64,000 bases of DNA from Escherichia sp. E4742 (GCF_005843885.1 NZ_CP040443.1:5022001-5086000), one strand, 5' to 3'; shown: positions 53,901-63,333, numbered from the stretch's first letter. Translations and numbers: made by a program. The notes: a model not told the origin generated them from the sequence alone.

Positions 53901-55355
53901 ATGAATAATAAGGGCTCCGGTCTGACCCCAGCTCAGGCACTGGATAAACTTGACGCACTGTATGAAAAATCTGTAGTCGCTTTACGCAACGCCATTGGCA
54001 AATATATTAAAAGTGGCGAGCTGCCTGACGAAAACGCCCGAAAACACGGTCTTTTTGTCTATCCATCGCTGACCGTGACCTGGGACGGTAGCGCAACAAA
54101 CCCTCCCAAAACACGCGCGTTTGGTCGTTTTACTCACGCTGGCAGCTACACGACCACCATCACCCGCCCTGCTCTCTTTCGTTCATATCTTAATGAACAA
54201 TTAACTCTGCTGTACCAGGATTATGGTGCACATATTTCCGTGCAACCGTCAGAGCATGAAATTCCTTATCCCTATGTCATCGACGGCTCAGAGCTGACGC
54301 TTGATCGCTCAATGAGCGCCGGATTAACTCGTTATTTCCCGACAACCGAACTGGCACAAATTGGCGATGAAACGGCAGACGGCATTTATCATCCAACGGA
54401 ATTCTCCCCGCTATCGCATTTTGATGCACGCCGGGTAGATTTTTCCCTCGCACGGTTACGCCATTATACGGGTACGCCAGTCGAACATTTTCAGCCGTTC
54501 GTCTTGTTTACCAACTACACACGTTATGTGGATGAATTCGTACGTTGGGGGTGCAGCCAGATCCTTGATCCTCATAGCCCCTACATTGCCCTTTCTTGTG
54601 CTGGCGGGAACTGGATCACCGCTGAAACCGAAGCACCTGAAGAAGCAATTTCCGACCTCGCATGGAAAAAACACCAGATGCCCGCATGGCATTTAATCAC
54701 TACCGATGGTCAGGGTATTACTCTGGTGAATATTGGCGTGGGGCCGTCAAATGCCAAAACTATCTGCGATCATCTGGCGGTGCTGCGCCCGGATGTCTGG
54801 TTGATGATTGGTCACTGCGGAGGATTACGTGAAAGCCAGGCTATTGGAGATTACGTACTTGCACATGCTTATTTACGCGATGACCACGTTCTTGATGCGG
54901 TTCTGCCCCCCGATATTCCTATTCCGAGCATTGCTGAAGTGCAACGTGCGCTTTATGACGCCACCAAACTCGTCAGCGGCAGGCCGGGTGAGGAAGTTAA
55001 ACAGCGGCTACGCACTGGAACTGTAGTAACCACTGATGACAGGAACTGGGAGCTACGCTACTCGGCTTCTGCACTTCGTTTTAATTTAAGTCGGGCCGTG
55101 GCGATTGATATGGAAAGTGCCACCATTGCAGCACAAGGATATCGTTTCCGCGTACCATACGGGACGCTACTGTGTGTTTCAGATAAACCGTTGCATGGTG
55201 AGATTAAACTTCCCGGCCAGGCTAACCGTTTTTATGAAGGCGCAATTTCCGAGCACCTGCAAATTGGCATTCGGGCGATAGACTTGCTACGCGCAGAAGG
55301 AGACCGACTGCATTCGCGTAAACTGCGGACCTTTAATGAACCACCGTTCCGATAA
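53901..55355 (+). CDS. amn: AMP nucleosidase Amn
   Basis: Hydrolyses AMP to adenine and ribose-5-phosphate, controlling the adenylate pool. The 484-residue protein has an N-terminal regulatory domain and a C-terminal nucleoside-phosphorylase-like catalytic domain (LVNIGVGPSNAKTICDHLAV, LMIGHCGGL, AIDMESATIAAQGY with the catalytic acid region). The ATG at 53901 follows GGAGACACAC; the open frame 35 codons longer overlaps shiA and is rejected. In K-12 yeeN follows; here a tRNA gene follows within 95 bp. Confidence 0.95.
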   Translation: MNNKGSGLTPAQALDKLDALYEKSVVALRNAIGKYIKSGELPDENARKHGLFVYPSLTVTWDGSATNPPKTRAFGRFTHAGSYTTTITRPALFRSYLNEQLTLLYQDYGAHISVQPSEHEIPYPYVIDGSELTLDRSMSAGLTRYFPTTELAQIGDETADGIYHPTEFSPLSHFDARRVDFSLARLRHYTGTPVEHFQPFVLFTNYTRYVDEFVRWGCSQILDPHSPYIALSCAGGNWITAETEAPEEAISDLAWKKHQMPAWHLITTDGQGITLVNIGVGPSNAKTICDHLAVLRPDVWLMIGHCGGLRESQAIGDYVLAHAYLRDDHVLDAVLPPDIPIPSIAEVQRALYDATKLVSGRPGEEVKQRLRTGTVVTTDDRNWELRYSASALRFNLSRAVAIDMESATIAAQGYRFRVPYGTLLCVSDKPLHGEIKLPGQANRFYEGAISEHLQIGIRAIDLLRAEGDRLHSRKLRTFNEPPFR

Positions 55356-55412
55356 TGAGTTCAGATCCTTTGCGTCAGAAGAAGATGTGAAGGGTTTGAT
55401 TAAGTAACAAAG

Positions 55413-55441
55413 CAAAAAGCCCGCTATAAAAGCGGGCTTTT
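55413..55441 (-). terminator. Terminator of the second tRNA-Asn
   Basis: Hairpin AAAGCCCGCT/AGCGGGCTTT followed by TTTTGC on the minus strand. The plus strand also ends in TTTT, so it may also stop amn transcription. Confidence 0.8.
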
Positions 55442-55449
55442 CAGAAATT

Positions 55450-55525
55450 TGGCTCCTCTGACTGGACTCGAACCAGTGACATACGGATTAACAGTCCGCC
55501 GTTCTACCGACTGAACTACAGAGGA
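55450..55525 (-). tRNA. asnW: tRNA-Asn (GUU)
   Basis: Identical 76-nt tRNA-Asn gene on the minus strand, with CCA encoded. Symbol assigned by position between amn and yeeO. Confidence 0.95.
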
Positions 55526-55656
55526 ATCGCGAGAACGGGGCGAATATTAACGATGCCCATCCACAATGTCAAAGCCTGTTTTTTAATTTTGAATTCGTTT
55601 GCTGAAATAATCTGCGCTTTGTCGTTTATTCCGACACATCTGGCTTTTTTTTCATA

Positions 55657-57267
55657 CTATTTATGCTCAGAACGAGGGTATTTCCATAGCCATCGCCCTG
55701 TAACCATTCGCCAGTAAAACAGCCCAGCCCGCACGGCCCAGTCGGCAAACATCCCCATCCAGACGCCAACCACACCCCAGCCAAGCATGATTCCCAACAT
55801 ATAGCCGACTACTACCCGGCATCCCCACATGCTCAGCATAGAAACCCACATGGCGTAGCGAGCATCTCGAGCACCTTTAAAACCAGCTGGTAGTACCCAG
55901 GAGGCGGACCAAATCGGCATAAATAAAGCATTCAACCAAATCAGAATCACAACGACATGTTTAACCTGCGGATCCTGGGTATAAAACGACGCCATAATCC
56001 CGGCAAAGGGTGCTGTTAACCAGGCTATTGCCGTTAACCCAATAGTGGACAGCCAAAACACATGCCTCAATTGAATTTCTGCTTGCGCTCTCTGCCCTAC
56101 CCCCAACCTTCGACCCGTAATGATTGTAGAAGCAGAACCAAGTGCACTTCCTGGTAAATTGATAAGAGCCGCAATCGAAAAAGCGATAAAATTCCCGGCG
56201 ATAACACTCGTCCCCATCCCGGCAACGAACATTTGTGTTAATAACCGGCCACTGGTAAATAATACGGATTCCACACTTGCTGGAATACCAATCCCCATTA
56301 CTTCCCAGATAATGTTGAAATTCAATGGTTTAAAATAGCTCTTTAACGAGATCCGTAAAGCAGGATTAAAACCAATCGCCAGAACCCACAAAATGGCGAC
56401 TGCGCCAATATAACGGGAAATAGTTAATCCCAGCCCTGCCCCGACAAACCCTAACCCCTGCCAGGAGAAAAGACCGTAAATCAATATGCCGCTAATGATG
56501 ATATTAAGGATATTCAAACTACCATTTATAAGAAGCGGTATTTTCGTATTCCCTGCGCCGCGAAGTGCTCCGCTGCCAATCAAGGTGATTGCCGCCGCAG
56601 GATAACTGATGACGGTCAGTTCCAGATAAGTCAGCGCCAGTGCTTTTACCTCCGGCGTGGCCTCACCTGCAACAAAATCGATAATTTGCTCACCAAAATG
56701 ATGAATAAGCGCTGCCAACAGTACGGCAAACAATGTCATGATCACTAATGACTGCCGTGTCGCTACCCTCGCTCGCCGTCGATCACGCTTACCGAGACTA
56801 AATGCCACAACGACTGTAGTACCAAGGTCGATAGCTGCAAAAAAAGCCATAATGACCATATTGAAACTGTCCGCCAGCCCAACGCCTGCCATTGCATCTT
56901 TTCCCAGCCAACTGACCAGAAACGTGCTCAGTACGCCCATCAACAGGACACAGGCATTCTCCATAAAGATAGGAACAGCAAGCGGGGTTATCTCACGCCA
57001 GAACAACACCTTGTAGCTCTTACGTTTTGCGTGCCAGCGAGTGCCATGAACAATCTGGCGTAAAGCTGAGGAGATATTCAAAACTGACCTTAATTGCAGA
57101 AAGTGAAACCACATTTCAAATAATGAGGGAGAATCAGCAAAGCTGCAAAGATTTTCGCCAGCAAATTGTCTGCAAATGCAACAAACTGTTGATAGAAACG
57201 GCAAACGGTTGAGAAATTTAAAAATCAGGTTTGACAAAAGATTTTTCGCCGTTAAGATGTGCCTCAA
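55657..57267 (-). CDS. yeeO: MATE-family efflux protein YeeO
   Basis: Multidrug and flavin (FMN/FAD) exporter of the MATE family with 12 membrane helices from about residue 90 onward (FWREITPLAVPIFMENACVL; repeat-defining GIGIPASVESVLFTSGRL). The open frame gives 536 residues, including about 80 weakly conserved N-terminal residues that begin 8 bp from the asnU tRNA gene. An internal start such as the Met before WFHFLQLR (near 57115) is equally possible. The C-terminus ends PRSEHK, shorter than in K-12 as I recall (547 residues). Confidence 0.88.
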   Translation of the reverse strand: MRHILTAKNLLSNLIFKFLNRLPFLSTVCCICRQFAGENLCSFADSPSLFEMWFHFLQLRSVLNISSALRQIVHGTRWHAKRKSYKVLFWREITPLAVPIFMENACVLLMGVLSTFLVSWLGKDAMAGVGLADSFNMVIMAFFAAIDLGTTVVVAFSLGKRDRRRARVATRQSLVIMTLFAVLLAALIHHFGEQIIDFVAGEATPEVKALALTYLELTVISYPAAAITLIGSGALRGAGNTKIPLLINGSLNILNIIISGILIYGLFSWQGLGFVGAGLGLTISRYIGAVAILWVLAIGFNPALRISLKSYFKPLNFNIIWEVMGIGIPASVESVLFTSGRLLTQMFVAGMGTSVIAGNFIAFSIAALINLPGSALGSASTIITGRRLGVGQRAQAEIQLRHVFWLSTIGLTAIAWLTAPFAGIMASFYTQDPQVKHVVVILIWLNALFMPIWSASWVLPAGFKGARDARYAMWVSMLSMWGCRVVVGYMLGIMLGWGVVGVWMGMFADWAVRAGLFYWRMVTGRWLWKYPRSEHK

Positions 57268-57274
57268 CAGCGAT

Positions 57275-57350
57275 TCCTCTGTAGTTCAGTCGGTAGAACG
57301 GCGGACTGTTAATCCGTATGTCACTGGTTCGAGTCCAGTCAGAGGAGCCA
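57275..57350 (+). tRNA. asnU: tRNA-Asn (GUU)
   Basis: Plus-strand copy identical to the others, ending in encoded CCA. A TTGACA…TAAGAT promoter (57229–57257) lies just upstream: –35 TTGACA, 17-base spacer, –10 TAAGAT. Confidence 0.95.
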
Positions 57351-57358
57351 AATTTCTG

Positions 57359-57387
57359 AAAAGCCCGCTTTATAGCGGGCTTTTTGC
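57359..57387 (+). terminator. Terminator of asnU
   Basis: AAAGCCCGCT–TTAT–AGCGGGCTTTTT directly after the tRNA. It ends at the stop codon of the convergent cbl. Confidence 0.85.
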
Positions 57388-58337
57388 TATATCTGATAAT
57401 CAATTCCCTCTTCACTATTTTCCATCACCTGTCGCTTAATATCCTCAACCGACAGTCCTGCATTGCACAGTTCCAGAAAACGCCAGACATAGTTACGCTG
57501 TAATTGTCCTCGTTTTAGTCCCAACCAGACGGTATTAGCATCGAAAAGATGGCGCGTTTCCAGACGGATTAAATTCTCTTCCTCTCGTTCGCCACTGGAT
57601 TGTTCTGCTACTAATCCAATCCCCAGGCCAAGGGCTACGTAGGTTTTGATAACATCAGAATCCTGCGCACTCAATACAATATCTGCCAGCAAACCTTTGC
57701 GGACAAATGCGTCATCAATCCGCGAGCGACCAGTAATCCCCTGTCGGTAAGTGATCAACGGCCACTTCGCTATTGATTCTAGCGTCAATGGCGTAATTTT
57801 TGTTAAGGGATGATTATCTGGAACGAGCAAACTATGATGCCAACGAAACCATGGGAAGGCGACGAGTTGCGGATCATTGCTCAGACGCTCACTGGCGATG
57901 CCAATATCGGCCCCGCCATTTTGCAGCAACGTCGCAATTTCCTGTGGTGTTCCCTGGATAAGCTCAAGCCGCACTTCCGGGAAAAGTTCGCGAAAGGCTT
58001 TAATGACTTTTGGCAAGCTGTAGCGTGCCTGAGTATGCGTCGTTGCGATAGTGAGAACGCCAGATGTATTGTTGGTAAAGAGATCGGCAAGTCGACGAAC
58101 ATTACTGGCTTCATTCAGAATGCGTTCTGCAATTACCAGCAATGCTTTGCCCGGTTCAGTCATACCAAGCAGTCGTTTGCCCCGACGAACGAATATTTCT
58201 ATACCAAGCTCATCCTCCAGCTCTCGAATATGTCGGCTGACACCTGACTGTGAGGTAAAAAGCATATTCGCAACCTCTGTCAGGTTGTAATCCTGACGTG
58301 CAGCCTCGCGGATTATCTTTAGTTGTTGGAAATTCAC
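57387..58337 (-). CDS. cbl: LysR-type regulator Cbl
   Basis: CysB-like activator of sulfonate and taurine utilisation genes (ssu, tau), sensing adenosine phosphosulfate. The 316-residue protein has an N-terminal winged helix-turn-helix (NLTEVANMLFTSQSGVSRHI) and a CysB-type effector domain (TIATTHTQARYSLPKVIKAF). Length equals K-12. It is downstream of nac and is Nac-responsive in enterics. Confidence 0.95.
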   Translation of the reverse strand: MNFQQLKIIREAARQDYNLTEVANMLFTSQSGVSRHIRELEDELGIEIFVRRGKRLLGMTEPGKALLVIAERILNEASNVRRLADLFTNNTSGVLTIATTHTQARYSLPKVIKAFRELFPEVRLELIQGTPQEIATLLQNGGADIGIASERLSNDPQLVAFPWFRWHHSLLVPDNHPLTKITPLTLESIAKWPLITYRQGITGRSRIDDAFVRKGLLADIVLSAQDSDVIKTYVALGLGIGLVAEQSSGEREEENLIRLETRHLFDANTVWLGLKRGQLQRNYVWRFLELCNAGLSVEDIKRQVMENSEEGIDYQI

Positions 58338-58438
58338 GGTAAACTCCGGGCAGATCAGACATTCTGCTATTGTTAAAGTCTAACGCCCGGCATAACAAAT
58401 AATAAAAACCTGCATCTTATTCCATCCAGATATAACGT

Positions 58439-59356
58439 TTAGCTAACCAATTGCCATTGTCTTTTTTCCATGACTGGAGGACTGATCACTGACAATAACA
58501 GCTCTTTCACTGCTTGTGCCTGTGGCGACAGTTTTGCTCTGGCAGGTAAATTTAATGACAAGGAGAGACTCATTGACGGTGTGGTAATACGTGACATCCA
58601 TCCGTTAACTGCGTCACATAACGAGCGCGCGGCTGATTCGGGTAACACTGCAACCCCCATGCCGCTGGCAATCGCTGCGGTAAGTGTGGCGATAGACTCA
58701 ATTTCACCGATGACTTTTGCCGTGAGTCGCCGTAAAGAAAAAGCCTCATCAACGCGGAGTCTTACGGCACTGTAATCGCTGGGGAGAAAGAGATTCATTT
58801 GCGCTATAGCATTAACATCAACGCTTTGCCCTGGAAAATCCTGAGTTCCGACAAGAAAAAGATCTTCTTTTAACAAAGCCTGGCTGGATACGCCAGCCAC
58901 AGGGGAATGCTCGTAAATTACCGCCATATCAAGCTGGCTATTTATAAGTTTATCGTTAAGAACAGCGCCGCTGTTTTCATGTAGATAGATAATCACTTCC
59001 GGAAATTCGGCACGTACCGCCTGTAATAATGGCATGGTGATAGACGACGCGGCGGTTCCTGGCGCAAAGCCAATTGAGACTTGACCCGATAATGTCTGAC
59101 CTACGTTATGAACTGCCAGTTGGGCCTGTTCACACTGACGTAAAATTGCCCGCGCATGGGTATAGAGAATTTTTCCGGCGTCTGTTGGAGTAACGCCACG
59201 TTTAGTGCGAATCAAAAGTTGTTGATCCAGCTCGCCTTCCAGTGTGGCGACCTGCTGACTGAGCGCAGGCTGCGCGATATGCAACACTTCAGCAGCCTGG
59301 GTCAGGCTACCAATGTCTACAATTTTTACGAAGTATTTCAGGCGTCTGAAGTTCAT
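58439..59356 (-). CDS. nac: Nitrogen assimilation regulator Nac
   Basis: LysR-type regulator made under nitrogen limitation that couples sigma-54/NtrC control to sigma-70 genes. The 305-residue protein has the helix-turn-helix SLTQAAEVLHIAQPALSQQV and a typical effector domain (GFAPGTAASSITMPLLQAVR). The start at 59356 (MNFRRLKYFV) is chosen over a frame 10 codons longer because of family length and GGAGGCAAC spacing. Confidence 0.95.
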   Translation of the reverse strand: MNFRRLKYFVKIVDIGSLTQAAEVLHIAQPALSQQVATLEGELDQQLLIRTKRGVTPTDAGKILYTHARAILRQCEQAQLAVHNVGQTLSGQVSIGFAPGTAASSITMPLLQAVRAEFPEVIIYLHENSGAVLNDKLINSQLDMAVIYEHSPVAGVSSQALLKEDLFLVGTQDFPGQSVDVNAIAQMNLFLPSDYSAVRLRVDEAFSLRRLTAKVIGEIESIATLTAAIASGMGVAVLPESAARSLCDAVNGWMSRITTPSMSLSLSLNLPARAKLSPQAQAVKELLLSVISPPVMEKRQWQLVS

Positions 59357-59411
59357 GTTGCCTCCGGTTTTTAAGAATCGGCCCAAGTGCCGGTATTACT
59401 CACAACCAGAT

Positions 59412-59427
59412 TGCAAGATGCTTGCCA
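59412..59427 (-). promoter_or_regulatory. Sigma-54 promoter of nac
   Basis: On the minus strand TGGCAAGCATCTTGCA carries GG at –24 and GC at –12 with exactly ten bases between them, matching TGGCAC-N5-TTGCA at all but one position. It lies about 55 bp upstream of the nac ATG. Confidence 0.88.
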
Positions 59428-59543
59428 GTTTAAGTTTGGCGCTAACGCGAAAGCTAATCACCGGTCAAATAAGAGATTATGATTGTTTTGTCCTTTCGTC
59501 CGGGTTACAGAACGAGCGTTCATTGCCCCATAAAAGGGTGGCA

Positions 59544-59560
59544 TGCACTACAATGGAACA
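59544..59560. promoter_or_regulatory. Candidate NtrC binding site upstream of nac
   Basis: TGCACTACAATGGAACA fits TGCAC-N5-TGGNNCA, near the NtrC consensus TGCACCA-N3–5-TGGTGCA, and sits about 130 bp upstream of the sigma-54 promoter, a normal enhancer distance. Confidence 0.55.
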
Positions 59561-59680
59561 TTACAAAAAAGATTGAATGTTCATCGCTTTGTCGAAATTG
59601 CCAGCAAACGAATAAAAAAATGCATTTCCCCCTTTGACATCGCGGAACGCTGCCATTAATATGCGCCCCGTTCACACGAT

Positions 59681-59756
59681 TCCTCTGTAGTTCAGTCGGT
59701 AGAACGGCGGACTGTTAATCCGTATGTCACTGGTTCGAGTCCAGTCAGAGGAGCCA
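59681..59756 (+). tRNA. asnV: tRNA-Asn (GUU)
   Basis: Fourth identical tRNA-Asn gene. A TTGACA (59634–59639) with TTAATATG spaced downstream gives a probable promoter. It is followed by a terminator hairpin AACCTGC…GCAGGTTTTTT at 59763–59791. Confidence 0.95.
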
Positions 59757-59762
59757 AATTCA

Positions 59763-59791
59763 AAAAAAACCTGCTTTCGAGCAGGTTTTTT
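59763..59791 (+). terminator. Terminator of asnV
   Basis: AAACCTGC–TTTCGA–GCAGGTTTTTTGC. The A-run upstream makes it usable in the opposite direction for ldtA. Confidence 0.85.
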
Positions 59792-59812
59792 GCTTTCTAC
59801 GTAACAACTATT

Positions 59813-60745
59813 TTAAAACATCTGCCTGGAACCAGAATTAACTTGCACAGGCATTCCCGATCGACGTTGCAACGCAGCATTTGCGCGATTTACATCAACT
59901 TCTTGTCCATTGATAAACGCCTGCAATGAAGGAGTTACCGGCAATGGCACTTTTCTGTCGGACTCATATTCCGCCCGATTGCGAGATAACGGTTCATGAA
60001 CTTCCAGCCACTTTGAGCCATCCAGTTCCGTTGTGTATTTCACCGGCTGATCGATAATTTGCACGCGCGTCCCGACTGGAACATTATCGAACAAATACTT
60101 TATGTCATCATTGCGCAGACGAATACAGCCCTGACTCACCCGTAAGCCAATGCCAAAATTGGCATTAGTTCCGTGGATGGCATAAAGCCGACCAATATAG
60201 ATGGCATAAAGCCCCATAGGATTATCGGGACCCGCAGGGACAAATGCGGGCAAACTCTCCCCTCGTTTCGCATATTCGCGCCGAGTGTTCGGCGTTGGCG
60301 TCCAGGTTGGAGCTTCTTGTTTACGTTCAACGGCAGTCACCCAATTGCGCGGCGTTTCACGCCCGGCCTGACCAATGCCGATAGGAAACACTTCCACAGT
60401 ATTTGCGTCCGGCGGATAGTAATAAAGACGCATCTCAGCGACGTTAACCACAATCCCTTTACGAACAGTGGCGGGCAAAATCAGTTGCTGCGGAATGGTG
60501 AGTTGCGAGCCAGACTTCGGCAAGAAAACATCAGCGCCCGGATTCGCTTCCAGAATATTACTCAGACCTTGCCCGTACTGTGCAGCAAAGGTTTCCAGCG
60601 GCTGGGTATTGTGATCAGGAACCGTTATTGTCAGTGGTTGCCCTACTAAACGGCTACCTTCCGGAGGGAGTGGGTAAGTTACCGCCAGACTATTATGGCT
60701 GGCAAAAAGCAGAACAAATGAACAAAGAATATTTACACGACGCAT
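59813..60745 (-). CDS. ldtA: L,D-transpeptidase LdtA (ErfK)
   Basis: Periplasmic YkuD-type transpeptidase that anchors Braun lipoprotein to peptidoglycan. The 310-residue precursor has a signal peptide (MRRVNILCSFVLLFASHNSL, cleaved after LAV or nearby), a LysM-like segment (TFAAQYGQGLSNILEANPG), and the YkuD active site HGTNANFG … SQGCIRLRNDD with catalytic Cys. Two ATGs are adjacent; the second is taken. Confidence 0.95.
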   Translation of the reverse strand: MRRVNILCSFVLLFASHNSLAVTYPLPPEGSRLVGQPLTITVPDHNTQPLETFAAQYGQGLSNILEANPGADVFLPKSGSQLTIPQQLILPATVRKGIVVNVAEMRLYYYPPDANTVEVFPIGIGQAGRETPRNWVTAVERKQEAPTWTPTPNTRREYAKRGESLPAFVPAGPDNPMGLYAIYIGRLYAIHGTNANFGIGLRVSQGCIRLRNDDIKYLFDNVPVGTRVQIIDQPVKYTTELDGSKWLEVHEPLSRNRAEYESDRKVPLPVTPSLQAFINGQEVDVNRANAALQRRSGMPVQVNSGSRQMF

Positions 60746-60809
60746 CATGTCCCTTTCCTAAGTCGCGAAAGCTATCCGATAAGTATAGCTTTTATCTGAC
60801 TTTTCGTTT

Positions 60810-61889
60810 TTAACTGTTCAATTCAGAAGTCGTCTTCCCCGGTAGAACAATATTACTGGCGGCAAGTTCACCCATGTTGCTGTATATCGCGCAGGCGGCT
60901 TCGATGATGGGCATCGCCAGCGCTGCGCCACTCCCCTCACCTAAACGCATTTCCATATTGAGATAAGGCTCCAGCCCCAAATGTGACAGCGCTATACGCG
61001 CCCCTTTTTCTGCCGACAGGTGAGAAGGAATGAGATACGGTTTGATTGCAGGACACATCCGGCATGCGGCAAGTGCAGCGGCGTAAGAAAGAAATCCATC
61101 CAGCAACACGGGTAAACCGCAGGAAGCGGCACCTAACATTACGCCAGCCATTCCGACCAAATCAAACCCACCGACTTTGGCCAGCACATCAATACCATCC
61201 AGTGGATTCGGTTGATTCAATGTTATTGCCCGACGAACAACATCAACTTTATGAGCCAGTTTATCTGTCGGCAGGTTTGCGCCAATACCGACCACTTCTT
61301 CAGGATCGCGTCCAGTAATCGCACTGACTATCGCCGCTGCCGGTGTGGTATTTGCCATCCCCAGTTCACCCACACCAAACAGCGTGACGCCATTTCTCGC
61401 TAGCTGGCGCGTATATTGTATGATGTCCAGAAGTAACGCTTCAGCCTGACAGGGGCTCATTGCCGGACCCGAGGCAATATTACCGCTACCTCGTGCGACA
61501 CGCATGTTAATAAGCCCAGGGATAGGCTCAACGGTATCAATCCCAACATCAATCACGTGAACTTTAGCGCCCGCTTGTGCTGCCAGCACACACACACCAG
61601 TTGTTCCACGTGTCATGTTTTCAGCCTGGATGGCTGTCACTGCTTTCGGAGAAATAGCGACACCTTCATCCCAGACACCATGATCGGCACACATAACCAG
61701 CACTGCTTTTTGGCCCACATGAGGCACACCATTCAGTCCCGGCATTCCTGCCAGTTGTACGGCAAGCGCCTCCAGTCTTCCCAGACTACCGACAGGTTTG
61801 AGTAACCCATCAATATACCGTTGGGTACGCGACATAGCGGCAGGATCGATGGCAGGGATCGTATTCAATAATTCGGCGAGTGTTTGCAT
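60810..61889 (-). CDS. cobT: CobT, lower-ligand phosphoribosyltransferase
   Basis: Nicotinate-nucleotide:dimethylbenzimidazole phosphoribosyltransferase, which activates the lower ligand in cobamide assembly. The 359-residue protein contains CADHGVWDEGVAISPKAVTA, GELGMANTTPAAAIV and the C-terminal LGEGSGAALAMPIIEAA with the catalytic Glu. It ends the cobUST run; CobS is 24 bp upstream. Confidence 0.96.
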   Translation of the reverse strand: MQTLAELLNTIPAIDPAAMSRTQRYIDGLLKPVGSLGRLEALAVQLAGMPGLNGVPHVGQKAVLVMCADHGVWDEGVAISPKAVTAIQAENMTRGTTGVCVLAAQAGAKVHVIDVGIDTVEPIPGLINMRVARGSGNIASGPAMSPCQAEALLLDIIQYTRQLARNGVTLFGVGELGMANTTPAAAIVSAITGRDPEEVVGIGANLPTDKLAHKVDVVRRAITLNQPNPLDGIDVLAKVGGFDLVGMAGVMLGAASCGLPVLLDGFLSYAAALAACRMCPAIKPYLIPSHLSAEKGARIALSHLGLEPYLNMEMRLGEGSGAALAMPIIEAACAIYSNMGELAASNIVLPGKTTSELNS

Positions 61890-61913
61890 GTAACGTCTCC
61901 TCGGTAATCAGTC

Positions 61914-62657
61914 TTATAGCAGTGCCAGCAGGAAGACCAGTTCACCAAGTTCTATGGCTGCTCCCAGCGTATCGCCGGTTTGCCCGCCCAGAGTCCGTTT
62001 GAGAAGCTGACCGAGGACGAAAATCGCCACCATCGTCACCACCATAGCAGCCACACCATGCATACCCGGCAATAACACGGCAGCAAAAATAGCGGCTAAA
62101 CCGAGGGTGACACAGGTTTGTCGCCCGTCAATTTTGCCAATGAACACATTACCAAGCCCTTCTTCCCGGGCATAACAATGACGATACATCAACAATGCGG
62201 CAGTCCCACGGCTAACCGCACATGCTGCCGCCAGCGATGCAAGGATCGGTTCGCCACGCAGTGCCAACTCGCTTAGCACCAGAATCTTTGCCAGAACCAC
62301 AAAAATCAGCGCCAGACCACCGTGAGTACCCAAACGGCTATCACGCATGATTTCCAACATGCGATCGCGGCTACGTGCAGAAAATACGCCATCACAGGTA
62401 TCTGCGAGGCCGTCCAGGTGGAATCCCCCTGTCATCAGCGCCAGCACCAGCACGCTAAACAGTGCCGCCAGTGGTATACCACACCATGCCTGCAACGCCA
62501 TGAAGACCAGTCCACTAATGGCGCCAAGCAATAAACCAATTAAGGGAAAAGTAATGATACCGCGAGAATAATGCTCGAAATCCAGCCCCTGGGACCAACG
62601 ACGCGGTACAGGCAGACGCGTAATAAAAGAGAGCATCGCCCAAAATAATTTACTCAT
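61914..62657 (-). CDS. cobS: Cobalamin synthase CobS
   Basis: Inner-membrane enzyme joining adenosylcobinamide-GDP and alpha-ribazole. The 247-residue protein has six or so membrane helices and the family motif GGFHLDGLADTCDGVFSARS. The start at 62657 overlaps the cobU end by 4 bp; a frame 12 codons longer lies inside cobU and is rejected. Confidence 0.96.
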   Translation of the reverse strand: MSKLFWAMLSFITRLPVPRRWSQGLDFEHYSRGIITFPLIGLLLGAISGLVFMALQAWCGIPLAALFSVLVLALMTGGFHLDGLADTCDGVFSARSRDRMLEIMRDSRLGTHGGLALIFVVLAKILVLSELALRGEPILASLAAACAVSRGTAALLMYRHCYAREEGLGNVFIGKIDGRQTCVTLGLAAIFAAVLLPGMHGVAAMVVTMVAIFVLGQLLKRTLGGQTGDTLGAAIELGELVFLLALL

Positions 62658-63199
62658 TTGATTTTTACTCCAATACCCGAAACCACCAGCCATACTTCAT
62701 CTGCCGCAGCGGCCAGCTGCTGATTTACCCGCCCGGCAATATCACGAAAATGTCGCGCCAGACGATTCTCCGGCACAATCCCCATGCCCACTTCATTGGT
62801 CACTAATACGACCTTTGCAGTACAACGTTGACAGGCGGCAATCAACGACTGAATCTCACCGTTAATCGCCTGCTCCATCACGTCATAATCCCATTTTTCA
62901 GGATCTTTATCGCCGCCATATTCAAACAAAAGATTAGTCACCATTGTTGTAATGCATTCCAACAACACGGCAGTCTGCGGATTAATGTCTGCGTTAATTA
63001 ACTCATCAAGATTTTGCCAGCGTTCCACCGTGTTCCAGTGCGCCGGGCGGCCTTGCCGATGGTGTTCAATCCGTGCGGCCATCTCATCATCAAAAATTTG
63101 CGAAGTAGCGATATACAGGACCTGTGGAGTGTCCCCAATAAGCGCCTCGGCGTGCCGGCTCTTCCCGCTCCGTGCGCCCCCCGTCACCAAAATCATCAT
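62654..63199 (-). CDS. cobU: Adenosylcobinamide kinase/guanylyltransferase CobU
   Basis: Phosphorylates and then guanylylates adenosylcobinamide. The 181-residue protein has the P-loop VTGGARSGKSRHAEAL (residues about 5–20), the guanylylated-His region RIEHHRQGRP, and VTNEVGMGIVPENRLARHFR. It is first in cobUST, which in E. coli salvages cobinamide and does not make the corrin ring. Confidence 0.96.
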   Translation of the reverse strand: MMILVTGGARSGKSRHAEALIGDTPQVLYIATSQIFDDEMAARIEHHRQGRPAHWNTVERWQNLDELINADINPQTAVLLECITTMVTNLLFEYGGDKDPEKWDYDVMEQAINGEIQSLIAACQRCTAKVVLVTNEVGMGIVPENRLARHFRDIAGRVNQQLAAAADEVWLVVSGIGVKIK

Positions 63200-63333
63200 A
63201 CGGACTCCCGGTTCAATTGTATGATGGTATTCATTGACCAGAGCAATGGATGTTCCACTGTTACTGACCGTAATAACATTTCTTCGATTAATACTGCGCG
63301 TATTAAAAATAAAAATCCAGCATTCTCAATCCA

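Noticed and set aside
63200..63333. Possible cobalamin riboswitch upstream of cobU
   Set aside because: Only 135 bp are available and I could not find a B12-box-like conserved core; a full riboswitch needs about 200 nt.
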